Below, piece after piece: positions 15,634 to 21,602 of a stretch of 21,602 bases of DNA (the first letter of the stretch is position 1; each line of letters opens with the position of its first letter). Source of the DNA: Baffinella frigidus. Its lineage: Eukaryota > Cryptophyceae > Cryptomonadales > Baffinellaceae. The stretch spans positions 30,306 through 51,907 of the forward strand of contig MU646872.1 of assembly GCA_026770585.1 (NCBI GenBank), read 5' to 3'. Under the pieces are notes generated by a model, which worked only from the letters and a program-made list of their open reading frames with translations, was not told where the DNA came from and searched no databases. The translations under genes were made by a program, and so were the position numbers.

Positions 15634-17793
15634 TTCTCGCTCTCTCTCGCTCTCTCTCTGCCGGCACAGGTAGAGAAAGTGAACCGCGTGCTCTGACCCG
15701 CGGCTCTCTCTCTCCATCTCGCTCTCTCTGTCTCTCTCGCTCTCTCTCCCTCCCTCGCTCTCTCGCTGTCTCTCTCTCTCTCTCAGAACTGACGCTCGCG
15801 GCTTGCAGACGGGAGCCGAATGGCAGCTGGCGGAGCTGGAGGTGCGGAAGTGCTCGCCGCTTCCTTCTGTCGGCCTTCTGCAACCGGGTCTTGCCGGTGC
15901 GTGCCCGTCGCCTCGCGTGTTTAGGGTTCAAGGTTCAAGATTTTGGGATGAGGGTTAAACAGAACACTGCACCCTCAACCCGAAAGACTAGACCCTAAAC
16001 CATACACTGGAATCTACACCCTACACCCTAAATCCTGAACCCTAAACTCTAAACCCTACACCCCAAAACCTAAAACCTAAACCCTAAACCCTGAACTCTA
16101 AACCCTAAACCCTAAACCCTAAACCCTAAACCCTCAGCCCACACCCCTCAACTCTCAAACCACAACCCTCAACCCTCAACCCTCAACCCTTAACCCTCAA
16201 CCCTCCCAATCCGTGTGTGTCGGACCCGCCAACGGCGTTGTCCATGCATCGCGTGCTTCATGCAACGGCAGAAAAAGATTGGGCGTGGCTGGCGCACCTG
16301 AGTCACTCCGCGCCTGCGAGTTGATCCGCGGAAACATATTTTTCTTTCATTTCCTTGCAACGAAAATTACTACACAAATACTTTATTACTAGTACGAACG
16401 AATTGTGTACTAATTTTCGTTGTCAGGAAATGGAAGAAAAATAGGTTTTCCCGGATAAGAGTGGCTGGAGCAAGTGCGTGGCACCACGCCGGGTGTCGCC
16501 ATGAAGCAGGCGATACTTGCCCAGCACCTGAGGCATGTCGCTGGGCAGGTGGGCTGTTCGAGTGCGAGGTCAGCTTGATCACGGGCCGCACCCATCAAGT
16601 ACTTCCCTCCCTCCCACGTCAAGTGTTTTGCACGTGATCCCAAGTCAAGAGTTTGGCTCGTTGGACCAACCCCCGATGTTCTCCGATCTTTACCGAGGGT
16701 TTGCCATACCGCTCAAAAGCCGACGCTTCACATCGAGCCCGGATGTCCGGGCGTAACGCGGCCAACAATTACTGGCGCGGGGCCTTACGGGGTATCCTCG
16801 GACGTGCCCCGTACCAACAAAGACGCCCCGGTACTGACCGTGACGGCAGCGTCGACTGATGTCAGCAGTATGATTCGCGTGTGGGATGGGTTCGTCGTCA
16901 GCACCATAAACTCTCAAGTGGTGCAGGTTCGGCTGCAGTTCTCGGCGAGTGGCGCGCCGCTCGTCGGCGATTCACGCTACGCGCCTGCCGCTGGCCGCCT
17001 CGAGGGCCTCGGTGCCGAGGAGGGGGGGAACGCCGGCTTTGAATTTGGGGTGGAGCCTGCGCGCGTGGGGCTGCAGGTCACACCCCCCCCCCTCCCCCTC
17101 CTCAACTCCCTGTGTCTGCGCATGCACGGTCACTCGGACGTTTCATTGTTAGGAGGATGAGTAGACGCACTGACATAGGGAGGGCCCTACGGAAGGGCTA
17201 TTCCTAGGAGCATAGACTCCCGGAGACGGTGCGTTTACTTACTCACGAGTAGGGCCCTAGTGGCGGTGGTTTTCCTTAATTTCGAGTAACCCTTGCATCA
17301 CGCGGTGGTGTCAGGCGGCGCACGTGGCAGAGCCTACTCGCCACTTAAGGGATACGCATGAGACTTGCACTACTGTAGGACCTAAAGAAGGTGCGTTTTC
17401 TTAATTTCGAGTAACCCTTGCATCACGCGGTGTGGCACGCGGCGCGCCGGACACCCCTTGATTGTTAGGAGGATGCGTAGAGGGGACGGTGCGTGTACTT
17501 ACTCGTGAGTAGGACCCGCAGGCGGTGCGTGTTCTTAATTTCGAGTCACGTGGCAGGCGGCGCACGTGGCAGTGACGACGCGCGACGGGCGGCACCTCGC
17601 CTTCGCGGCGGGCGAACCCTGGTGGCGCGACGCCCGCCTCTTGGGGGAGCTGCTGGCGAACGACGCGCACGAGGCGCAGGCCCGCCTCGGGACTGATCAG
17701 GCCCGCCTTGGGAGTGAGGTGTCCGCGTGTCAGGACGATGTCCTCACGCGCAGCGATGTCGCTCCTCTCGTTGAGAGTCTCTCCGCACACTGA
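12693..17793 (+). CDS. RluA-family RNA pseudouridine synthase, six exons, probably targeted by an N-terminal presequence
   Basis: Exons: 12693-13550, 13998-14087, 15809-15896, 16549-16598, 16927-17076 and 17557-17793 (stop TGA), about 490 residues. Exon 1 holds a presequence (MMRRPALILLLCLEAVSFCP), an S4-like stretch (LLRFGAVYL, then GAYIRVHANPKRH), the motif HGLVVIDKPAAVPTVPTVDN and the active-site block RLDTCTSGVVILAKT. Asp 259 is the expected catalytic residue. Exon 2 gives VEKVYRVLCYGPVPLGTLRH, exon 3 WQLAELEVRKCSPLP, exons 4-5 FECEVSLITGRTHQVRLQF and GAPLVGDSRYAP, and exon 6 the tail with LAFAAGEPWW. The family isomerises uridine to pseudouridine in rRNA or tRNA; the target is unknown. 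The motif order resembles plant-type organellar RluA proteins. The hydrophobic start followed by Ser-Phe-Cys-Pro could be a plastid-type bipartite signal. The weakest point is the exon 2 donor (14087, CGA before GTCACC; alternative 14079), and a small exon between 14088 and 15808 could be missed. Confidence 0.92.
13896..13985 (+). repeat. Partial ghost of exon 2 followed by CT microsatellite
   Basis: GGACCGCGTGCTCTGACCCG (about 13907-13926) copies the exon 2 text ACCGCGTGCTCTGC with a stop TGA. It is followed by a long TCTCTC run that ends at the real exon 2 acceptor region and may serve as its polypyrimidine tract. Confidence 0.75.
14110..14340. repeat. Telomere-like minisatellite, CCCTAAA orientation
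   Basis: Degenerate CCCTAAACCCTGAACACCAA-type units on the plus strand, in intron 2 of the pseudouridine synthase gene. The array is again C-rich in the sense strand of its host gene. Confidence 0.95.
14638..14730. repeat. Dispersed repeat, copy 2 (copy 1 at 4342-4435)
   Basis: Shares TTGAGC-CTCTGGTCTCG and AGCGTGA-GCGG-CGTGTCTG with the first copy. It lies in intron 2 of the pseudouridine synthase gene. Confidence 0.7.
14928..14977. repeat. 50-bp hairpin with 17-bp perfect arms
   Basis: CAGTTGCTCTGACTGTG (14928-14944) pairs with CACAGTCAGAGCAACTG (14961-14977). The loop contains GCAAA-C-TTTTGC, which pairs again, so nearly the whole unit is self-complementary. Confidence 0.95.
15022..15101. 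repeat. Inverted repeat that includes a decayed copy of the gene's own first exon
   Basis: Bases 15022-15062 match 12712-12752 (codons for ILLLCLEAVSFCP) at 35 of 41 positions. TCGAGGCGGTGTCCTCA (15040-15056) is perfectly inverted at 15085-15101, with ATGTCCGTGGACAT between. The exon 1 fragment was thus copied into intron 2 and is now part of a hairpin. Confidence 0.85.
15180..15275. repeat. Telomere-like patch, GGGTTTA orientation
   Basis: GGGTTCAGG, AGGGTTTAGGGCTTAG and AGGGTTCAGGGC units. This is G-rich on the sense strand, against the usual orientation seen in the other introns of the window. Confidence 0.75.
15563..15785 (+). repeat. Two further ghosts of exon 2, each followed by CT microsatellite
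   Basis: At 15563-15589 (GTGTATCGCGTGCTCTGACC and following) and at 15658-15705. The second keeps GCCGGCACAG, an AG acceptor, then GTAGAGAAAGTGAACCGCGT and GCTCTGA. It matches the start of real exon 2 (13998-14024) at 24 of 27 bases but ends in an in-frame TGA. TC-repeat tracts at about 15595-15660 and 15705-15785 follow each ghost. Confidence 0.9.
15915..16205. repeat. Telomere-like minisatellite, mainly CCCTAAA orientation
   Basis: A short GGGTTCAAGG patch switches at about 15960 to a long CCCTAAACCC / CCCTCAACCC array reaching about 16205, in intron 3 of the pseudouridine synthase gene. Confidence 0.95.
16322..16458. mobile_element. MITE-like element, family G, copy 1
   Basis: An inverted repeat over nearly its full length: TGATCC and GGAAACATATTTTTCTTTCA at the left against the inverted right end (TTATCC, GGAAAACCTATTTTTCTTCC). 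The centre is TTTATTACTAGTACGAA. Flanks read GAGT on both sides, a possible 4-bp target duplication. The core CGAAAATTACTACACAAATA is shared with 20006-20154. Confidence 0.85.
17145..17556 (+). repeat. Tandem duplication in intron 5 carrying copies of the exon 6 acceptor
   Basis: ATTGTTAGGAGGATG recurs at 17145 and 17461. GGTGCGTGTACTTACTC and TTCTTAATTTCGAGT recur two to three times. The acceptor segment CAGGCGGCGCACGTGGCAG (real at 17554-17572) is found intact at 17312-17330 and altered at 17431-17446. A 25-bp end of family B (17329-17353) interrupts the first copy. Confidence 0.85.
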
Positions 17794-17873
17794 GCCTTTT
17801 CTGCGGTCGTGCCGTGTGAATGAACGGGGGTGCTGTCCACGTGGTGAGTCCGTCGGGAGTTACATGGTTACTT

Positions 17874-18292
17874 TGCTCATAAGAAAACGCCTCCCCCTCC
17901 TAGCTAGGACCACCTTAGGGCCATAGCTAGGCATATGCCTACTGTAGGGTCCTAGGAGGAGGCGCTGGCGTATCCCTTGAGTGGCGAGTAGTCTCATAAG
18001 CCCTACGGTAGGGTCCTAGGACCTGCCTAGGACCTTTGGCCGTCAAATTTGACGGCCTCTCCACTTAAGGGGTGTACATGTAAGCGAGGTACCCCTGCGT
18101 GGACGTGGTTTCGGGCACCGCGGTTGGACCTCTCTGGACTTGGCGAGGAGGGCGTCGCACTCCAATACAGGGGTACATGTACTTCGCTCATAAGAAACCG
18201 ACCCTCCCTAGGACCCTACAGTAGGCCTATGCCTAGGGCCCTCGGTGGTCCTAGGGAGAGGGGCGGTTTCTTATGAGCGAGGTACCCCTGTA
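17874..18292. mobile_element. Cluster of MITE-like elements of families A and B
   Basis: Three parts. At 17874-17962 is a family A-like unit with inner CCTAGCTAGGACC and TACTGTAGGGTCCTAGG. At 17971-18074 is family B copy 3 (TATCCCTTGAGTGGCGAGTA at the left, CACTTAAGGGG at the right, centre GGCCGTCAAATTTGACGGCC). At 18166-18292 is family A copy 2, with good inverted ends TACAGGGGTACATGTACTTC/GCTCATAAGAAACCG and TTTCTTATGAGCGAGGTACC/CCTGTA. A loose family A end lies at about 18072-18097. Confidence 0.85.
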
Positions 18293-18470
18293 CCGTTCAC
18301 GCTGGCACACTAGCCACTTTTCACAGCGGCAACGTTTTGCAAAGAACATCTGTGCATGTACTGAAACGGGCAAGCACAGCCTACATCAACGATGAGCCGC
18401 GACGCGACTGGCGACCAACGCATCATCGGAGGCCCCTTCTCTGCCAGAGCTCAACGCGTCATCGTAAGCC

Positions 18471-18511
18471 CCTTCTCTGTCGGAGCCGGCATGCGGCTCC
18501 GACAGAGAAGG
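18471..18511. repeat. Perfect 18-bp-arm hairpin
   Basis: CCTTCTCTGTCGGAGCCG (18471-18488) and its exact complement at 18494-18511 enclose GCATG. A related direct copy (GGCCCCTTCTCTGCCAGAGC) lies just before, at about 18431-18450. Confidence 0.95.
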
Positions 18512-18609
18512 CCCCTTCCTCGGCGCGTGGAAGGGGCTCTCAAAGTGGATTGCGGAAGGGAGGGGCTTGTCGGGGTCGGCTGTGTCGCGATCCGACCAAC
18601 CCCCCCCCG

Positions 18610-18699
18610 TCCCCATCGTGCTCGACCGCGAGAGAGAGGGAGATAAAGAAGTCGTCATTGATCTCCTCCGACTCTGAGGAGTCGCTTGCGTGGTCCTGT
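18610..18699 (-). other. Possible exon on the minus strand, unassigned
   Basis: In minus sense, a telomere-like patch (CCCTAAACAG, acceptor-like) precedes an open acidic stretch, DHASDSSESEEINDDFFISL, then SLAVEH. GT occurs at a possible donor near 18630 (GCG before GTCGAG). The context resembles the intron/exon borders of the assembled genes. No family is recognised and no partner exon was found. Confidence 0.2.
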
Positions 18700-18732
18700 T
18701 TAGGGTTTGGGGTCTAGGATTTAGGGTGTGGG
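18700..18732. repeat. Short telomere-like patch
   Basis: GTTTAGGGTTTGGGGTCTAG and GATTTAGGGTG units. In this window such patches otherwise mark introns, which is the only reason to suspect a gene here. Confidence 0.75.
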
Positions 18733-18790
18733 CCGCCGCCGACTGCGAGCACGCCATCCACATGCCAATCAGCATCCAGTCAGCATTACT

Positions 18791-19001
18791 AGAGCGGGTC
18801 TCTCATTAGTTGACACCTTTTTGACAGAAAAAAATCTGAACTTCCAAATTCTTTTATTCAACCTGTGTACCAGGAGTTCTTTTTAAACGGACAGGTCGTG
18901 TAGTCAACATCGATGTTTACTACACGAGTTGACTAATTAAGTTTGGAAATTTGGAAGTTTTTCGGCCCCAACAAGGTGTCAAGTCGTCAGAGGCCCGCTC
19001 T
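18791..19001. mobile_element. MITE-like element, family D, copy 2
   Basis: 211 bp. The left end AGAGCGGGTCTCTCATTAGT matches the inverted right end (AGAGGCCCGCTCT). The centre GTAGTCAACATCGATGTTTA/CTAC is palindromic. Strong full-length similarity to 2337-2535. Confidence 0.9.
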
Positions 19002-19026
19002 GCACACTTGACACGATCAATTCCAA

Positions 19027-19163
19027 TTTCGGAACAAGACAGAATCTGTCCCGCTATCTTGGGCTCCCCACGCGGACGGTAAGGATGTACATGCTATTTT
19101 AGGCATCAAATGATGATATCTTCCGCCTTTTTATCAAGACAGATTCTGGTATGTTCCGAGATG
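19027..19163. mobile_element. MITE-like element, family E, copy 1
   Basis: The left end CGGAACAAGACAGAATCTGT resembles the inverted right end (GACAGATTCTGGTATGTTCC/G). The whole unit recurs at 20706-20842 with shared inner text (CCCCACGCGGA-GGT, AATGATG-TATCTT-CGCCTT). Confidence 0.85.
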
Positions 19164-19306
19164 AAATCATCACGCCATCCACAATCCAGTCAGCGTTCTG
19201 GCGCATCGTGCCGTCAGGCGCTCGTGACACACGGAGACATCCGCGGCGAGTAGAGACGTTATGTAAAGCCACTCCGGCTTTCCTACACGGGACTGTGTCT
19301 CCCCGT

Positions 19307-19357
19307 CAGCATCCAGTCAGCATCCAGTCAGCATCCAGTCAGCATCCAGTCAGCATT
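19307..19357. repeat. 11-bp tandem repeat CAGCATCCAGT
   Basis: Four exact units at 19307-19350, then CAGCATT. Single or double units also lie at 18771-18787, next to family D copy 2, and two inverted units lie at 20409-20431. Confidence 0.95.
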
Positions 19358-19383
19358 ACTACACGCGTTACACGACCAATCAT

Positions 19384-19439
19384 CATGGTCACGAGGAAGG
19401 TTGCAACTGGCCTAAGGCCGGGGCCGCCTCGTGACCATG
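19384..19439. repeat. Hairpin with 13-bp perfect arms
   Basis: CATGGTCACGAGG (19384-19396) and its exact complement (19427-19439), with a GGCC-rich loop. Confidence 0.9.
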
Positions 19440-19484
19440 CACGTGCTTTTCGGTGCCTGCCGGCGCACGCCACACACACAATGT

Positions 19485-19605
19485 CTAGCTGTGCCTGAAT
19501 TTTATGCTGGCTCGTCCTAAAAAGAATTTAAGAACAGAAATCCAGTACAAAAGGGCGAAGAGAAAGCCGTAAGGACGAGCCAGAATACAACTCAGACAGA
19601 GCTAG
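19485..19605. mobile_element. MITE-like element, family F, copy 1, with target-site duplication
   Basis: 121 bp. The left end CTAGCTGTGCCTGAATTTTA matches the inverted right end, which also holds GGACGAGCCAGAAT. The flanks are AATGT on both sides, a 5-bp target-site duplication. The second copy is at 21298-21416. Confidence 0.95.
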
Positions 19606-20005
19606 AATGTGCCGTTCTGGCAGTCCACTTCGCCACACCCTAGACATTGTGGTGGTTCCCTAGAGCGGGGGCGTGCGTGCACATAGCGCCTTTGAGTGAT
19701 GTGTCCTATGATGTGTCCCACCATCTCACGCCATTCGTGGCCAGGGTGTGAAGCAACGGACTGCCGGCACGTGTGGTGGTATCCCAGGGCGGGGGCGTGC
19801 GAGCACAGGGTCTGGGGAGCCACGTGTGTAAAGTCACTCTGGTCATCCTACACGGGGTAGTATCCTCAGATGGGGCGTCTTGGAGTGAAGTCTCCTATCT
19901 GTCCCGCCTCCATTCGTGAGGCGGGTTTCGCACAGGTTATGCTCGGGTTTCTTGCGTCACGTGACGCAGCGGAATAGTGCCGCTTCGAAGAGCGGGTCCA
20001 CGGCT

Positions 20006-20154
20006 GATCTCATAGGAAAACGGTTTTAATTTAAAGCTTTTGGATTCAACAAAAATTACTACACAAATTATTTAATATTACTAGTAAAAATCATTCTGTG
20101 TAGTAAATTTCATTGCCAGAAAGTTTTAAATTAAACCCGTCTTCCTATGAGATC
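20006..20154. mobile_element. MITE-like element, family G, copy 2 (divergent)
   Basis: 149 bp, inverted over most of its length: GATCTCATAGGAAAACGGTT and TTAATTTAAAG at the left, CTTTCCTATGAGATC-type at the right (TAAATTAAACCCGTCTTCCT, ATGAGATC). The centre, AAAATTACTACACAAAT and TATTACTAGTA, is shared with 16322-16458 while the ends differ. Confidence 0.85.
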
Positions 20155-20705
20155 CACTGCTGGTCAGCCGATAGGGGCTTGCCGTGGTACACAAACAGCA
20201 GACCGCGAGGGAGCCGGGCGGCAAAGCGTCCAGTGTTGGTCCCTGGCTGTTCGAGGATTGTTCCTTGCCTGGTGCGAGAATGCACCACTTCCAAGAGAAA
20301 ATCCACGGCGGATCGGCCAAGAGATGGGCGGGGGCGTAGAGTTACGAGAGAACGGCGCGAGGGAGCAGGGCCACACCGAGGGGAGCATTGATCAGTGGCT
20401 GGGGGTGCTAACTGGATGCTGGCTGGATGCTGGGGCGGGAACGCACCCGCGTAGCAGCCTCCGCGTGGACCGCACGGGCAGGCTCTTTCGAAGGGCACGA
20501 TCGTCCATGGTCCGAAGTGCCTTCTTCCATGCCGGGCCGCCGGGAGGAATGGCGACTTGTGCCGTTGCCGAGGCTCTTGGGGCGGAGTGTGATGGAGGAG
20601 GAGAGGGAGGGGGAGGCGTGGGGTTCGAGGGGAGGGTGGTGGATGTGTGAGGAATGGCGGAGCTGGTGACGTTTCTTGCGCACCTGTTTCGCGTGCGAGA
20701 TTTAA

Positions 20706-20842
20706 TTTCGGAACACGACATAATCGGCCCCGCTATCGTAGGCGCCCCACGCGGAAGGTGAGGGTGTATATGCTATGTTAGGCATACAATGATGCTATCT
20801 TACGCCTTGTCATGTGGACAGAATCTGGTATGTTCCGAGATG
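20706..20842. mobile_element. MITE-like element, family E, copy 2
   Basis: Matches 19027-19163 over its length (AATTTCGGAACACGACATAA at the left, GAATCTGGTATGTTCCGAGA at the right). It is non-coding. Confidence 0.85.
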
Positions 20843-20873
20843 AGATTCCCCGGGTAAGATGCGGTGTTGTGGT

Positions 20874-21035
20874 CCACACAGCGGACTTCGAAGGGATTTT
20901 TGAATAACCCCTAAGCGACAAGACCTAGGACCCTACAGTAGGCAACCCGTAGAGACATGGGGGGGTTCCTGCGGATAAGGTAACGGAAACTCGGGCTCTC
21001 AGCGCCCGAAAATCCCTTCGTAGCCCGCTGTGTGG
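20874..21035. mobile_element. MITE-like element, family H
   Basis: 162 bp. CCACACAGCGGACTTCGAAG, then GGATTTT at the left, pairs with AAAATCCCTTCGTAGCCCGC, then TGTGTGG at the right. The interior carries CCTAGGACCCTACAGTAGGC, the core also seen in families A and B. Confidence 0.9.
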
Positions 21036-21297
21036 TACTACGCGGGGGGGCTACACGTCTCATCCAGGCAACCGCGCATTGCTGGAGTGTGTCCATCTCA
21101 AGTCAAAGTCAGTTCTTTCCACACAGTATCTCCAAAAAATGAACGATTCGCAGCACGAATAATAGAAAGCCTCGGGGTGGCGAATAGCGGTTACTGCTTC
21201 CGCGTAGTACAGGTGGGTCCCTTCCTGAGCTTGAACCCAAACAAGTGGCGGACTCCAGAGCCCCCCATGCAAGGCAGGGCGGTTAGCTCACGGCATT

Positions 21298-21416
21298 CTA
21301 GCTCTGCCTGAGTGTTATTCTCGCTCGTTCTTAAGTATGCAAGCGCAGAAATCCAGTATAAACGGGCGAATAGAAAGACTTGAAGACGAGCCAGAATAAA
21401 ACTCAGGCAGAGCTAG
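21298..21416. mobile_element. MITE-like element, family F, copy 2, with target-site duplication
   Basis: 119 bp. The left end CTAGCTCTGCCTGAGTGTTA matches the inverted right end (CTCAGGCAGAGCTAG). The flanks are GCATT on both sides, a different 5-bp target from copy 1, which confirms the element ends. Confidence 0.95.
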
Positions 21417-21526
21417 GCATTGGACTGCGGTAGGCCACATGAGCCCTCGCCCCAACCGTCCTCAATCCGAACAGCTCTTCGGACCAGGGCGCACCTCTTC
21501 CAGCGCATGCATCCACACCTTTTTCG

Positions 21527-21602
<76 letters not shown>
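21527..21602. other. 76-base run of C at the window end
   Basis: An uninterrupted C homopolymer runs to the last base. This is most simply a sequencing or assembly artefact at a contig end (poly-G reads), though a real homopolymer cannot be excluded. In minus sense, the text just before it (21498-21526) reads VWMHALEE and ends at a GTGCGC donor like those of RPN7, so an exon of another gene might begin here; that is a guess. Confidence 0.7.

Larger units (their letters stand above)
17794..21526. other. Gene-poor, repeat-dense flank
   Basis: No conserved protein was recognised on either strand. The sequence is mostly short inverted-repeat elements (listed separately), tandem repeats and unassigned spacers at about 18300-18460, 19620-19985 and 20160-20700. 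In 19620-19850 the segment GGGCGGGGGCGTGCGAGCAC is duplicated (about 19665-19685 and 19785-19806). GTAAAG-CACTC and TCCTACACGGG are shared by 19264-19295 and 19829-19858. Confidence 0.6.

Noticed and set aside
15482-15998. Open frames of 145-149 codons on both strands
   Set aside because: Low-complexity Ser/Leu/Arg/Glu text from CT repeats and exon 2 ghosts; they run across the true exon 3 in wrong frames.
16804-17160. 118-codon plus-strand frame that continues into exon 5
   Set aside because: In frame with exon 5, but its upstream 40 residues match nothing in the family, while exon 4 joins exon 5 perfectly (TGRTHQ then VRLQF). Treated as intron 4, although a retained-intron product cannot be excluded.
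19307-19357. CRISPR array
   Set aside because: 11-bp units without spacers in a eukaryotic context; likewise the 18- and 20-bp arrays at 398-451 and 1621-1680 have no spacers.
20147-20721. Open frames of 90-167 codons on both strands
   Set aside because: No recognisable motifs, overlap in several frames, and codon content looks like generic GC-rich spacer.
21527-21602. Poly-C run as a biological signal
   Set aside because: Ends exactly at the window end and is perfectly uniform, most consistent with an artefact of sequencing or a contig end.

Overview
This is eukaryotic nuclear DNA, GC-rich, with short phase-consistent exons separated by long repeat-filled introns. I could assemble three protein-coding genes by hand from conserved motifs, GT-AG (once GC-AG) boundaries and reading phase. 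There are no operons, Shine-Dalgarno sites, tRNAs or rRNAs. One gene encodes a precursor with a signal-peptide-like start followed by Ser-Phe-Cys-Pro-Pro. Together with the overall style, this suggests a unicellular alga, possibly with a secondary red plastid (haptophyte or stramenopile type). The species is not determined.

Layout: (1) 320-3551, minus strand: secreted folate-receptor-like protein, six exons found, 3' end not found and perhaps outside the window. (2) 3552-5165: intergenic, with two MITE-like elements. (3) 5166-12585, minus strand: complete 14-exon gene for the 26S proteasome lid subunit Rpn7/PSMD6 (410 residues). (4) 12586-12692: about 107 bp between divergent start codons, a probable shared promoter. 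(5) 12693-17793, plus strand: six-exon RluA-family RNA pseudouridine synthase (about 490 residues). (6) 17794-21602: gene-poor stretch packed with inverted-repeat elements, ending in a run of 76 C. The genes are housekeeping or surface functions with no evident shared pathway.

The unusual signal is in the introns. Several are built almost wholly from degenerate telomere-like CCCTAAA/CCCGAAA/CCCCAAA minisatellites (written in the sense strand), with the splice sites lying at the edges of the arrays. Many introns also carry one to three decayed copies of the edge of the neighbouring exon together with its splice site ('exon-edge ghosts'). This occurs in all three genes and suggests that introns here grow by tandem duplication across exon/intron borders. 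One ghost in the pseudouridine synthase gene keeps its acceptor and an early in-frame stop, so it could act as a poison exon. A second layer is a set of at least eight short inverted-repeat (MITE-like) families. Four families with different ends share the core CCTAGGACCCTAC-N-GTAGG, and one family shows clear 5-bp target-site duplications at both copies.
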